From Mytilisepta virgata (lineage: Eukaryota; Mollusca; Bivalvia; Mytilida; Mytilidae): a DNA stretch of 64,000 nucleotides. The notes below the pieces were generated by a model, which saw nothing but the letters and a program-made list of their open reading frames with translations, was not told the origin of the DNA and searched no databases. Position numbers and translations under genes: made by a program. Of the stretch, positions 11,652-24,900 are shown piece by piece. Where the stretch lies: contig CM051508.1 of NCBI GenBank assembly GCA_028015205.1, positions 19,672,001 to 19,736,000 on the forward strand, read 5' to 3'. Numbering within the stretch: position 1 is the stretch's first letter; each line of letters opens with the position of its first letter.

Positions 11652-12991
11652 TCAATGAATGCAAACGTTTTGTTTGATTTATTTTTTTTATGTACAGAAG
11701 ATCTTTTAAATGTCCGTTCAATGCAGCATCTTGTCTTCATATGAGCTTTATTGAATTTCTCATGACATTGCTCTGTTGGTCTCAGATATGGTGTCATAAG
11801 AAAACTCCTACACGCATATCCACTGTCACCTAGGATCAACCCGTCTTGAACTAACAGGTGGGATTCTTCTAAATGGGTGCACACTTGCGAACATCTCATA
11901 ATGTGACTGTCGTGTACGCTTCCCGGCCACCTAGCTACAACGTTTGTAAATATACCTGAAAAACAAAATTTGATTTACATGTAGTTCGAGCATAAAAAGT
12001 CAGTCCCATTAAATGTATACGATTCCGCAGCTTCCAAACCGGTAATGTTAAGAGTGTTTATTGTATGTAGGTAGGTAGAGGAGTTTATTGAATTAAATTT
12101 AAAAAAAAACATTTTACATTGCAGGAAACAGGCATATTACTGTTAGTATATATTTTCCGGCCCAACACAATATGCTCAAAATGCAAATGCTACAGCGATG
12201 ATGCAAATGCTGTTTGTTGAAGCGGGTCGTCACGTATAATTCATGATATGATAAAGATTCTTTATTAGCATTATGTTGTATAAAATGTGAATGATGAGAA
12301 TCAGTACTAAAATGTCAAAAAAAGGGGAGTCCATGGACAAAAAAACAATTACCGAAAACACAAAAAAAACGACAAACAAAAAGAGCAACAACATTAATAA
12401 GGAAAAAAAGACATATTGAAAAACTTAAAAAGTTAGGGGCCAATCGTTTTACTAGAAAAAAAAGGGGGAGGAATTTTTTTTTCTGGTAAGATTTTCCCCT
12501 CAAAATTCAGGATTATTTATTTCCGAAAAGACGCTCCAAGTTGCTGTCAGTGGACTGCATCCTTACTGTTTCAAGTCGTATAGATATATTTACAAGACTA
12601 AATATAAGCACTGTGCATTTTGGGTGGCTAAAATTATTTAAGAAATTGTAAACTTTTGTGTACCTTCATGATCACATATTGCTTGTGTGTTAATGCTGTG
12701 GTAGCCCTTTCTGTTGACGAAAGATGGTTCGTCGTGACTAGGAGCAGAAATCCTCACATGAGTTCCATCAATGCAACCTACAACTCCTGGAAAGCCTCCA
12801 TTGTCAAAGAACCCTTGTTTGATATCCCCTTTCCTCTGGACTGACGGCCACTTGATAAACTGGTCAGCCTTGGCATTAACCTTCTGCACCTTCTGCACGC
12901 ACCTGCTAACAGTTGATTTATCAATGCCTATGGTATCACCTACTACTTGCAGGAAACCTCCACAAGCAAAAAACCTCAAGGCAACGAGCAC
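11648..12991 (-). CDS. Harbinger (PIF/ISL2EU-type) transposase, HARBI1-like, partial
   Basis: Two minus-strand exons, 12991-12664 and 11955-11648, are separated by a 708-bp intron with GT (GAAG|gtacac) and AG (tttttcag|GT) borders. They join in phase to give about 211 residues. The N-terminal part has a helix-turn-helix ([20 protein letters not shown]) and then the first catalytic Asp in [10 protein letters not shown]. After the splice come the conserved [18 protein letters not shown], the second Asp in [11 protein letters not shown] and the catalytic Glu in RCCIERTF. All three acidic residues are therefore present. The C-terminal segment that usually follows is replaced by a short Lys-rich tail, and the exon before 12991 was not found (an acceptor sits there). 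Probably a non-functional or incomplete copy. Confidence 0.8.
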
Positions 12992-15380
12992 CTGTGGAAA
13001 CGAAAAAAAAAAAGATTATGCAATTACATCCCAAACAAAACATTGGCAATGATGAGGGGCGAATAATTGGAGATGGGGGTTAAGGATGAAATATTTCATG
13101 GACAAAAAAATGACGAAAAACGAGGGGAGACAAAGGATAATGAATAAAAAAACTACAAAGTACATTCAGAAACGAGTCGCGCATAATGACAAATCGGAGT
13201 TTGAACTCTGGTGCATTGGAAGGTTGCGCGGTTCCTTTTTCTTGCAAGACACCCGCCGTGCTACTCATTGAAGGACATTTTTGAGAGGGAGGAAGGACAT
13301 ATATAACAGTTACAGGTCTTAAGATATGTTTTCATAGCTGTCAATTAGATCGTGGTGCCGACCGTAGAATTTACAAGCGACGACCTCAATCTTCAAGCCG
13401 CTGCTTTTACATAAAATATTTTCTTCTATGAAATATTGTCCTGTATGGCTATTGTTCCCTATGATAAAGTCTGGGACGGAATAAAACGCATTGATGATCA
13501 TGAAATATTGTCCTTTTGGTTTTTACAATGAAATATATAACAGGAAGGACATTTTTTTCACATGACACTTTGCAAATGTACAATCGACACAAAAGCCGCA
13601 ACTTCTAGCTTAACGTACATAAGTTGGAAGAAAAATGATGAAAATGTTCTATAACTCTTATACAATTTTATGAATTAAAGTGGGGTGAAGTATGCACATC
13701 AACATATACCAATGCATCATAATAAATGTCAAACCAATTCGTCAACGGGTCAAACGGTTCCCGATGAGTTATGTTCACCATATTTTACGGACGAAAGGAA
13801 GGTTACCATTACCATGTCGCCCCGACAGTTATTGTTAAGGGACAACAATCAAACAATCTCGACCTCCCTACAACCAACACATGGCAGGAGTGTTAGTGGG
13901 GCAATTTAGGAGACATTCTCAAACTATAACACCTCAGTTAGACACATTTATTTTTTTTACCCAAATCTTATTGTATTTGGATTTGACCCCCCCCCCCCCT
14001 CCCCCCCCCCCCCATTTTACAAAAAAGGAAAATATTTAGACTTCCTGACTTTATTTGGAATTATATTTATAATAAACATTTTATATAATTCCTCCTGTGT
14101 TTCCTTTTAAAAATGTCATCATCAAGAGTGAAGATAGTCATTAAAAATGAAGTCCACATGTTAATTGTTTAACTGCAAAACGGGGGAAACGGTGGAGGGG
14201 TGGCCCTCATCTCTTTTTTTGTGTGGTAGGCAAGGGGGAATCATGTAAAATTATCATAAAACTATACAGGAGAAACAAACCTATTCTACTACTAAACGAG
14301 CGATGAACGCAACATTTCAGTAGTCAATTCAGATAGTCAGAGATTTTGAGCCCCCCCCCCCCCCCTGCTGAAAAAAAATAATTGTCTGAGATAGAAGGCG
14401 TCGGACAGGGCGGGTGATGGTACGGGGTTGAGAGGTCGAAAAGCGGGGGAAAGGAGCGGGATCGGTAGAGAATTAGTGAAATGTTCAACGGGCAAAATGA
14501 AAAAGGGGGAGGTCCGAGGAAGCGGGGGTTGATGTGCCGGGAGTAATGATGGAAGGGATGGGAAGTGGGGTTAAGGCCGGAGTTTAGGAATGTCCCTGCC
14601 GTCCACAGTTCGATTGAACTTTACAAGTAGATTGACGTTATTTGTTTTTTAAAAATCCCTAAAGGAACCTCATTTACCATACCATGGGAGTTATTCCCCT
14701 TTATACATCAGTGTCGACTTTTGATAGATATCATCCTGAAACAAAATATCTTCTCTTAGTAAGTGATCTTGTCGACCTTTTACCCACTGGAGTCTATAAC
14801 AACAGGATTTTTCTCTTTCATTTCAATTCATTTGCGTAAGGGGAGGCAAAATTCAACTTATACAGATCTGGGGTAAGCATCAATGAACTTATAATGGCCC
14901 CTTTGACCCTTTTATTTTGAAAACGGTTACAGATACAAAAGAAATTCTGCAGTAACTTATGTTGGGTTTTTCGTAAGGAATCATTTTTTTTTTAAATTTA
15001 TCAAATCCGTTGAAGAATTTAAAAAGTTTCAAAAATTAGCGCGTCACTTTATATCTCAAAAACGATAACAGATATAGACAAAAACGGATCGTAAGTGATT
15101 TTTTTTCTTTTCCCCAACAAGGAACACAATAAACAAGAGACATAAAAATCAGACAAAAAATAAAAAGGCCAATACAGTTTAGTATAAAATATTATTTGAG
15201 AATTTTTTATGATATATCTTCCGGGAATAGTATTTACAAGAAGGCCAGTATGATTATATGGACCTTTCTAACACTTTCCTTGCCGACATTGAAGGTCCCG
15301 GTAGCTCAGAAAAGGCCATAACACCACCTGGTACTAATAAGCATGTAATCATGCCATGGCCAGAAGTGAACAGCCATTCA
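12992..15380. other. Repeat-rich intergenic DNA with homopolymer C tracts
   Basis: Poly-C tracts lie at about 13987-14013 and 14350-14366. Near 13197-13270 is a short block (ending cttgcaagacacccgccgtgct) related to one inside INTS9 at about 49820-49875 (cttcctgcaggacacccgccatgct), so it is a dispersed repeat. A G-rich purine stretch lies at about 14400-14580. No gene could be supported. Confidence 0.5.
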
Positions 15381-15394
15381 TTAGACAAAAGAAA

Positions 15395-15685
15395 ATTGAT
15401 GGAAGAACAAAATAAAGTCCCTTAGGTTCTTCAGCTCCGCAAGAGGGCTCTACCCCAAGAAAAAGCAGACAAAGTGGCCGAATGTTACTACCATCAAGAC
15501 GGCATTTTCATGAGGAAGTGGAGTCCCCTGATGCTATCCCAGAGGAGGAATGGAGAGTGGTATACCAAGTGGTGGTGCCTAAAGTCTATAGGAAAGAAAT
15601 TATTGGTCTTGCCCATGACACCCCCTTGGCTGGACACCAGCACACAATTTATCGTACTGAGGAAGGTCCTTATAGATCCTTATAA
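15395..15685 (+). pseudogene. Ty3/Gypsy retrotransposon integrase fragment, frameshifted
   Basis: Two overlapping plus-strand frames show the zinc-binding N-terminal region of a Gypsy-type integrase: CYYHQDGIFMRKW in one frame, and EEEWRVVYQVVVPK followed by LAHDTPLAGHQ in another. The change of frame near 15510-15530 shows it is broken. The fragment stops at about 15685, where the duplicated segment 15690-17455 begins. No LTR or other pol domains were found. Confidence 0.75.
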
Positions 15686-16414
15686 GGTACGAATCTGCTA
15701 AGATTGGTTAAATTCTGTGGAGTGGTAATGTTTCCAGATGCAATTTGATGGCAATAGCTCCCAATGGACTTTAAAACAAATAATTTTAAGTATGATGATA
15801 ATGAGTATTATGAATTCAGATAATAAGTTCACTATATTTGAACAGATTTGTATTCAAATGTTTGATCCTGCCTATTTTTTTCGTCGAAAGTTTGGTCCTC
15901 GATTTTTTTCGGCCGATATTGCGGCCTAAATTTTCATTTTTTTTTAAACCAAAAATTTCCTTATTTACACAGCTCCAGCATTTTTTTCACACCCAAAGTG
16001 ATCCTGTCTTTTTATTTTGCCAAAATCCTGCAGCTGGTCCTACCTTTTTATTTCAAATTTGATCTTAGCCGCTCCCCCACCCATAAAAATCAAATGGTTG
16101 CTCCCTTATTTAGAATAACTTTCGTTTTTTTTTTAAATAACTATCTGACTTTCTCTAATAGTTTGTTCTGTACGAACTACCATTTTTTTGGAAAATTTAA
16201 ATTTACAATTTATAAAAATGATAATTCAAAATTGTTTTACCTGCTTAAAATGAAAATGTATCCTGGCATTTTATTTTATATAAAGTGTTTTGAACTTTGA
16301 AACTTTACTGTTTTGATATTTGCTACAGAATGACTCTTTGGTCTGGTTTTTCGAAAACAGCTAGCCTGAACTTAAAAGTTAATATTCTAATTATTGAAAT
16401 TATTAAAATATTAC

Positions 16415-16745
16415 CATGACGTTTTCCAGCCTTCTGAAAACACACCGAGTCTTGGAATTCTTCAAGATCCGTGGTATTACAGCTGCCAGACTTTCCAATC
16501 AAACACTCTTTCTTTGAACTGTCAAACTGGCCCCAACAACAATCGTCGTATTGCTGACAATTTAGAACACATTCAGTTGTCGATTTCGTACAAACCTTAT
16601 TCATTGTGCTTGAATCGTAAATCTCGACCCGTTTTTGTTTTTGTACACTGTATGTTTGTGATACCATATGTCCATTCTCCAATACCATAACTTCTGGAAC
16701 TATAACTAGTGTAAGTAATATTAGATCAAATATTTCTAAGAACAT
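16415..16745 (-). CDS. First exon of a secreted Cys-rich (PAN/Apple-like) protein, copy 2
   Basis: The exon encodes 110 residues plus one base, with the same phase-1 donor type as the 9.4-kb paralogue (CATG|gtaata). The ATG at 16743-16745 starts a signal-peptide-like segment (FDLILLTLVIVPEVMVL). The Cys pattern CVLNCQQYDDCCWG...KKEC is conserved, with extra Cys at about 52 and 102. Relative to copy 1 it carries a 12-base insertion just before the donor, which lengthens the exon in frame. Function is inferred only from the motif and secretion signal. Downstream exons, expected between here and the Harbinger remnant, were not found, so this copy could be a partial duplicate. Confidence 0.65.
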
Positions 16746-16911
16746 GATTGTATCAAGGCTGGTTGTCAGAATGACAATCTGATGTCAACGAATACTTAAA
16801 ATTGACTGCATCCTTGATTTATACGTTATTCCATTGGGGATCCTTCCATTGGTTTATAGCCTTTTAAATGAGAAGTAAAAGGCTTTGAATAATATGAATA
16901 TTTTTTGTACA

Positions 16912-16919
16912 CTTTTATA
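16912..16919 (-). promoter_or_regulatory. TATA box of PAN-like gene copy 2
   Basis: The minus strand reads gtcTATAAAAGtgtacaa about 170 bases upstream of the ATG at 16745, the same motif and flanks as at 9813-9820. Confidence 0.55.
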
Positions 16920-17459
16920 GACTTTTAAATATTTATGTGAAATGCACAATTGTACCCTAGGGTTGATGGCATATATAAACATATATATATGCAAACAATA
17001 TAGAACAATTAGACAAATAAAATGAAAGGCTTGATAGGAAATTTTGTAAAAACACGAATTTGATGTTTCAACCCATTAAAATTTTGTAATCTTGAAAATA
17101 CGGTCACACAACCTGATGTCTATACAGGCTACATAACAGACTGAAATCATTGAAATAAGCAGCTCACTCTCAGAGAAATTTGATCCTTTATTTATACCAT
17201 TTAGACCTGATCTTTGACAATACCTTAGAAATGTACATGACGTGCATACAGATACAACATTACACATGCAACATAAAACCAAAAAAATATTTGTTTCGAA
17301 CGGGTAAAACTTCAATTACGTTAGTCTTTATGACGTAATTTACCAGTTTGTTTGCTAGCCTGTATCCCGGTAGTATCTCAATCCTAGCGTTAAATTGACT
17401 CATTATTTTATGAATATCTATCATCCAAATAAAATTAACTAACAAATCTTATTCGTGAA

Positions 17460-17900
17460 GAGGAAGAGGAGATGCTTCTCCAACCGAAATCAAAGGTGGA
17501 AAGTTGGTAGAGGTCCTTACATACATCATTTCCTGCCAACTTTGGTTACAATCTGCCCATTAGTTGCTGAGCAATTGGCAAAAAAGTCCTTTCTCATACA
17601 TATGGTTTCAATGGAAACTTTGAACAGCCGCAGCTGCCGGTTGAGCAGATCGTCCGTATACCTTATTGTTATCATCAATCCTGCAAATTTTCAAAGCATT
17701 TAATGATGTAGTTTCAGAGAAGAATTTTTTTTTTAAATAGGCCAATCATAATCAAAGTTGGCATCTGACAGTCGTATTGTTCATTCATCCTGAAGCAACG
17801 GTGGAACTTAAATAGAGGTCCCTCCATACATCATTCCTACCAAGTTTCGTTACAATTTACAGACGATGGATGCAAAGTAATGACATTGGTGAAAAGTGTT
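17460..17900. repeat. Two diverged tandem units (about 0.3 kb apart)
   Basis: A motif of the form ggt.ga..gaggtccntacatacatcatt..tgccaa...tttcgttacaat occurs near 17495-17550 and again near 17800-17860. This indicates a short, diverged tandem repeat. No coding signal is present. Confidence 0.5.
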
Positions 17901-17943
17901 AAATAAACATATATACATATTTCATTTGAAGTTTGTTCATTTT

Positions 17944-18210
17944 TTGTTTAGTTGGGGGGTTTTATGCCGTTTTCAGCAAATCTGGCTAATTCGGGGCGGC
18001 CAAGTTTTATTGGTGGAGGAAGCCGGAGTATCCAGAGAGAACCACCGACCTTCGGTAGGAAAATTGGCAATCCTTGTCAATTAAGATCAGAGTTAAACAC
18101 ACCCTATCACAGGTGAGATTTGAACTGACAACCTCAATGTTGACAGGCTACACGTAGTTAACATTAGTAGTCATGACGAACTACCTAGACCACTCAGCCA
18201 CCAAGGCCCC
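17944..18210 (-). mobile_element. tRNA-derived SINE, family A, copy 2
   Basis: The body (gccgttttcagcaaatctgg, gaagccggagtatcc) and the tRNA-like head (minus strand ggggccttggtggctgagtg) are both present. The orientation is the same as the other five copies. Confidence 0.85.
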
Positions 18211-18356
18211 TTAATTTTAAGTGTAATTAAGATGATGTTTAAGATTAGATTAAACTAACGACTTCAAAACGTAATACATGTATTGTAATAAAGATCTTAA
18301 TTTGCTATCCAAGCTAGAAAATTCATACACAGACAAATAAATGACTCATTAAATAA

Positions 18357-18480
18357 TTTATTGAGTAACTAAAGCCTAATAAATATTGTGAAAAATCTTA
18401 CCTTAAATGAACATTTTATTACAAAATCTTTTTTTTTTTGACCGGAAGTGAAAAACTTAAGTATTTCTATATTTTTATTT
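18357..18480 (-). terminator. INTS9: Candidate poly(A) signals for INTS9
   Basis: AATAAA on the minus strand occurs at 18474-18483 (overlapping pair), 18415-18420 and 18357-18362, about 340-460 bases beyond the INTS9 stop codon. Which one is used cannot be told from sequence. Confidence 0.35.
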
Positions 18481-18816
18481 ATTCAAGTTCATAGTCAATT
18501 CTGTTTAGCATACTATGATCATTAACCCCTGACAACATGGTCATTCACACTCCCATATCCATTAGAATGTACATACTAGTCAATAAAGGTCAAACGAGGA
18601 TCAAGCATTCTTTGAAACGACCCCGAACATTTCAATATTTCTTTGTAATAAAAGTGATTGACATACATGTATATATTTCGTTAAGATTTTAAATTCGTGG
18701 ATTCAGATATCCACAAAATCCACGAAAACAGAATAAGTGTTTTACAGTTTATACAATCCACATTATAAACATATTCAGATGAAAGAATAAAGAAACACAA
18801 AATTGAACATTTTATA

Positions 18817-18936
18817 TTATATTTTCTTTAAACATTTTAACAAAGCGTCTCTAATCTTAATCCTGACTGTATCTTCTCCATTGCAGATAATATGTGTGTT
18901 GTCAGGTTCTACTTGGATTAATGTTTCATCGTTTGG
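18817..18936 (-). CDS. INTS9: INTS9 last coding exon (W15)
   Basis: The exon covers residues 452-490 of the visible product and ends in TAA at 18817-18819. It starts in phase 0 after gattttcag. It holds the end of the INTS11-binding C-terminal domain ([26 protein letters not shown]). Confidence 0.95.
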   Translation of the reverse strand, partial: PNDETLIQVEPDNTHIICNGEDTVRIKIRDALLKCLKKI

Positions 18937-21900
18937 CTGAAAATCAAAAGGATTATAAAAATAAAACTTTCAGAATAAAGCAACCACTGATTACAAAGTC
19001 TATGATCAAATTCTATGATTGTCAATTTTTCTGAAATATGTGTATACTTTATTGTATGATCATTGTGTATATATGTATCATTTCACTGTTTGGATCATGC
19101 CTCTTATGTGCTCTTCCCAAAAAGTATTATGAATTCGTGTTTTTCCAGAAAAATATCCACCTGGCAGTTTCAGGAGGAGATAATCCAAATTTACGTGTAA
19201 GACTGAAATAATTAGCTATGCGGCAGGCTTAACCAAACATGTTTATATTATCTATTATAACACATGTAATACCAGGTGGGCGAACCTTGGAAGGTTATGT
19301 GCTATTTGATCATTGAATATACAAGCGCCCAGCTGAGGAAAGGTGTTAACATAGGTATAAATGCAGTTTTAAAGACATGAGTATGCAATAAAAAGTTTTT
19401 TGACAATTTAAACACATTTTGCCATCACATCACAAGATATTTGATCAATAAAATATTCAGTTTTTTATGAACATCCTCAAACTATTTCAAGCAAATGTAT
19501 GCCTTTTTAAAGCTTAATTTTCTCTATTTAAAGGTGTTAACATAGGTATAAATGCAGTTTTAAAGACATGAGTATGCAATAAAAAGTTTTTGGACAATTT
19601 AAACACATTTTGACATCACATCACAAGATATTTGATCAATAAAATATTCAGTTTTTTATGAACATCCTCAAACTATTTCAAGCAAATGTATGCCTTTTTA
19701 AAGCTTAATTTTCTCTATTTAAAGGTGTTAACATAGGTATAAATGCAGTTTTAAAGACATGAGTATGCAATAAAAAGTTTTTTGACAATTTAAACACATT
19801 TTGACATCACATCACAAGATATTTGATCAATAAAATATTCAGTTTTTTATGAACATCCTCAAACTATTTCAAGCAAATGTATGCCTTTTTAAAGCTTAAT
19901 TTTCTCTATTTAAAGGTGTTAATATAGGTATAAATGCAGTTTTAAAGACATGAGTATGCAATAAAAAGTTTTTTGACAATTTAAACACATTTTGACATCA
20001 CATCACAAGATATTTGATCAATAAAATATTCAGTTTTTTATGAACATCCTCAAACTATTTCAAGCAAATGTATGCCTTTTTAAATCTTAATTTTCTCTAT
20101 TTAAAGGTGTTAACATAGGTAGAAATGCAGTTTTAAAGACATGAGTATGCAATAAAAAGTTTTTTGATAATTTAAACACATTTTGACATCACATCACAAG
20201 ATATTTGATCAATAAAATATTCAGTTTTTTATGAACATCCTCAAACTATTTCAAGCAAATGTATGCCTTTTTAAAGCTTAATTTTCTCTATTTAAAGGTG
20301 TTAACATAGATATAAATGCAGTTTTAAAGACATGAGTATGCAATAAAAAGTTTTTTGACAATTTAAACACATTTTGACATCACATCACAAGATATTTGAT
20401 CAATAAAATATTCAGTTTTTTATGAACATCCTCAAACTATTTCAAGCAAATGTATGCCTTTTTAAAGCTTAATTTTCTCTATTTAAAGGTGTTAACATGG
20501 GTAGAAATGCAGTTTTAAAGACATGAGTATGCAATAAAAAGTTTTTTGATAATTTAAACACATTTTGACATCACATCACAAGATATTTGATCAATAAAAT
20601 ATTCAGTTTTTTATGAACATCCTCAAACTATTTCAAGCAAATGTATGCCTTTTTAAAGCTTAATTTTCTCTATTTAAAGGTGTTAACATAGGTATAAATG
20701 CAGTTTTAAAGACATGAGTATGCAATAAAAAGTTTTTTGACAATTTAAACACATTTTGACATCACATCACAAGATATTTGATCAATAAAATATTCAGTTT
20801 TTTATGAACATCCTCAAACTATTTCAAGCAAATGTATGCCTTTTTAAAGCTTAATTTTCTCTATTTAAAGGTGTTAACATAGGTATAAATGCAGTTTTAA
20901 AGACATGAGTATGCAATAAAAAGTTTTTGGACAATTTAAACACATTTTGACATCACATCACAAGATATTTGATCAATAAAATATTCAGTTTTTTATGAAC
21001 ATCCTCAAACTATTTCAAGCAAATGTATGCCTTTTTAAAGCTTAATTTTCTCTATTTAAAGGTGTTAACATAGGTATAAATGCAGTTTTAAAGACATGAG
21101 TATGCAATAAAAAGTTTTTTGACAATTTAAACACATTTTGACATCACATCACAAGATATTTGATCAATAAAATATTCAGTTTTTTATGAACATCCTCAAA
21201 CTATTTCAAGCAAATGTATGTCTTTTTAAAGCTTAATTTTCTCTATTTAAAGGTGTTAACATAGGTATAAATGCAGTTTTAAAGACATGAGTATGCAATA
21301 AAAAGTTTTTTGACAATTTAAACACATTTTGACATCACATCACAAGATATTTGATCAATAAAATATTCAGTTTTTTATGAACATCCTCAAAATATTTCAG
21401 GCAAATGTATGCCTTTTTAAAGCTTAATTTTCTCTATTTAATACTAATTCTCATACCTAAAAAAACTCATAAGCATGGAGAAAAATACTTCAATTATTCA
21501 AAACAAAATTTGTTTATGTTTATAAAAAGTATAAGTGTTTAAATCTGAGATTTAACACAGCCCACATTTATTTTCACTGTACAATCTATTGTAGCTAAAA
21601 GAAGTTTTACACGTAAATCTGGATTATCTGCCCCTGTCATCTGGTTTTTGGAAAGGAGTGGATTTGTATTTACTAAGCATTTTTCATGGTTTATAATCAA
21701 AAGATTTTTATTTAAAAAATATTTCTTCTGCTTAAAAAGAAATAACACCATGCAGAATTGTTTTATGCAAATTCAGCATCCATTTCTTTTGCAAAGTATG
21801 TCGTATGACATTTATTTAAAACTTAGAGATTGTTCAAAGTATAGATTAGCTGCTCTAGGAAGTGAACTGATTGGAGGATAAGGGAGATCCTCAACCCAAA

Positions 21901-24900
21901 ATTTTTCTTTTGGGCAAATTCTGACATTTAAATTGGATCTGGGCAAAAACAGCAAGAAGTGTTGAACTGAAATCTTGCATTCAAAATTTCTAGGTCTTTT
22001 TGGGGTGGGGGTGTACCTCCTTTTCATGATAAAATTATGACCACAAGTACGATTTCTTACAAGTCTGCCCAAAATAGTATCTGAATCTAAGGGCTTCAGT
22101 GAAACAGGAAAACTACTCAGAGGTACATGTATCGTGTCCAAAAAAATAGTATTTTTTACCAAACAGGTGTCCCATATGTTCTAGACTTTTGAAAAAATAG
22201 CCCAAATGAAGTGTGTCAATTTGTTATCTACATGAATAAGTACACAATTCCCTTTTTACTATAAACATGTATACACAGGGCCAGTAGAGTAATACATCTG
22301 AGATAGATATAAAAATTGTCACATGGTGGGATCTCAAAGCAAAGAGATTACTGCTTATTAAATTATTTCCAATATTTTGGCAATGATTCTGCCGTCTGGA
22401 AAAAAAATCGCTGAAATGGTGTACATGTACATGTAGGCAAATACCTACATAATAAAGACACTGCAATGGATCGTAATTAAAAATTTTAATGAAACGTTGT
22501 ACATGTATATGTTTTATGTAATGTTGATTCTGATTGGATGAGAACGAAAATTTTGTGTTATCAGTTGTGCAATTGATGATCTCTAAGATGATGGCACGTG
22601 CAAAGTTTCTCTTCCGGATTTCAAAATTCTAATTTAACGATGCTCGCTGGTCATGTTTTGGTCTTTTTGTCAGATTTTCGGAATCCTTATGAACATGAAA
22701 TTTTTTGCCCATGTGAACCCCCACTTTTTCTTTTATCAATCATATTCAATCATATATACCTTAAATTAGTATTTGACAAAATTTTATGAAATCCTTTTTA
22801 TTTTTTCATACATCTTTGAGAGACTGAAGTTGTCAATGCAAAGACAATGAAAAATCCAGAGAAAACCTATTTCCTGCAAATTTTCAAGGCTTTATAGCTC
22901 TAAAATGAGCACATGAACCTATATTTTTTTGTTGCTTATTTGTTTACTATTCATATTGTCTCTCAAATTAAAACACCTATTTCAAATCCTATTTATTTCC
23001 TATTAGACCAGCGATCATCCTTAATACACTTGCATTAGAATTGAGATAACAGTATTGTATTTTAATATCAATCAATTTTGATTTGATGATCCGTTTACTA
23101 TCTCCACTGAATTTGCAACCATTAAATCCACAACTGGTGTCACCAAATATTAAAATATAATACAGTTATCTCCTAAATCTAGATTGCAAAAAAAGCACAA
23201 TTCAACTATAAACAGAACAGAACCATCCCTATAATTTTCATTATTGTTACATCTTTAAAGAAACATACCAAATCTATGATAGTACCACCATCACCTGTGT
23301 CATCTACCTTTATGTCGTTGAAACCTTGCTGTAATGGACAAAAATGACTATGTGTTTTTTTTTTTTGGAACTGCAACTCACTTTTTGGGAATATCTCAAA
23401 TATTTCAAAATTGAAGCATTGCTCACCACACTTCAAAATTTACGGAGAAGTGACTTCTCCCTTGCAACCAAACAGGGGTAAATAAGGACCTGACAGGGAG
23501 ACTTGAGAGAGAAGTCACGAATCGTCGCAATGTTTTTGTGCCTTCACATATATATATATATGTGCATTTTGAATCCTTATTTAAGTTTTTACTTTATTCC
23601 ATGTCATACTGTGGTTTGAATTATATGATAGAGGCAATAAATTATCATAATCTGAATTTTGCCTTTGGTGTACTAGCTAAATAAAATGAGATGAAATAGG
23701 AACTGTATTGGAGAGGGGTTCCAGATTCTGTTTTAATTAATAATTTTGTCTTATTTTTCATTTTTCCCTTCACAAAATTTTGTATTTTAAGATCTTATGA
23801 TAGAATTATTAAAAAAATGTTAAAAATTGAGTTTTTGGTTCATAGCATGCCGATCTTCTTTATTTAGTGCCTATCATTTAAAACATGGTACATGTATGTT
23901 GTCGAATTCGACAACCCTTGAGTTGATACAGGTTTAAACCCACCATTGTCTGTACCAAGTCAGATTATCCTGACTCTCTGTTGTGTTTGTGTTTGTTGCT
24001 CTTTTACATGTATGATTTTTTTCTCCATGTTCTGTCTGTTAGATGGCGTTGATTTATTGTTTTTTTACCTTTCCTGTTATCCATTGTTGTTTATAATGGA
24101 TAAAATATTTTGGATAAAAGCAATTGGAGACAGTGTTGAATGCATCAATCTTTAATAGGTCAGATAACACTGAAAGCAGCCTTTATCAAAGAAATGCTCT
24201 TCTTCTAGTTGAGTTCTTTGTCTATTGTCTTTAAATTGAAAAGACTAAAAATAGTGTCAGAAAGACATCTCATTTCAAAATTGAACAGACTAAAAATAGA
24301 CATCTAATGTTAACCAGTGATCTGCATCGAGGGAAAAACCCCACACTATGACTGTGCCAAACCCTAAATGACCAGGACAAAATATTCAGCAGATGTGTCG
24401 TTTGAGCTAGCTGTCAAAAAATTAATGTGTTACATGTAAAGCTTGTAGCTTTTATACAAAACTATTACTATGGGCTTCTTTGTTTGTTTAGTTGGTATTT
24501 TATGCCGCTTTCAGCACATTTTGGCTATTTTGCGGAGGACAATTTTTATTGGTGGAGGAAGCCGGAGTATCTGGAGAGAACCACTGACCTTCATTAGGAA
24601 AAATGGCAATCCTTGTCAATTAAGATCAGAGTCGAACACACCCAGCCACAGGTGAGATTCGAACTCACAACCTCAGTGTTGACAGGCTAGTGATCATTAG
24701 TAGTCATGAAAAGCTACCTAGAAAACTCGGCCATCGAGGCCCCCCAAAAAACTGATGTGTTTCATGTATAGCTTGTATCTTTTTTACAAAGCAATGGGTC
24801 TAATACATGTATTAAGAAATGTTTAGAGTCGTGAAACAAATAATTACCTTAGTAAGGGCATCTACAAAAGATTTGATATTAACATTTCCCCACATGTAGG

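Larger units (their letters stand above)
15690..17460. repeat. Duplicated segment, copy 2 (paralogue of 8548-9960)
   Basis: This is the second copy of the duplicated block. Between 15855 and 16090 it has T-rich sequence where copy 1 has a SINE. The block then continues through the intron, PAN-like exon, TATA box and upstream region. Small insertions and deletions and substitutions show the duplication is not recent. Confidence 0.8.

Noticed and set aside
19342..21442. Regular array that could be mistaken for CRISPR
   Set aside because: The whole 191-bp unit repeats with no variable spacers, and the host is eukaryotic; this is a satellite.
21812..22162. 116-codon minus-strand frame
   Set aside because: It lies inside an INTS9 intron with no splice context and no family motif; the INTS9 exons on both sides already join in phase without it.
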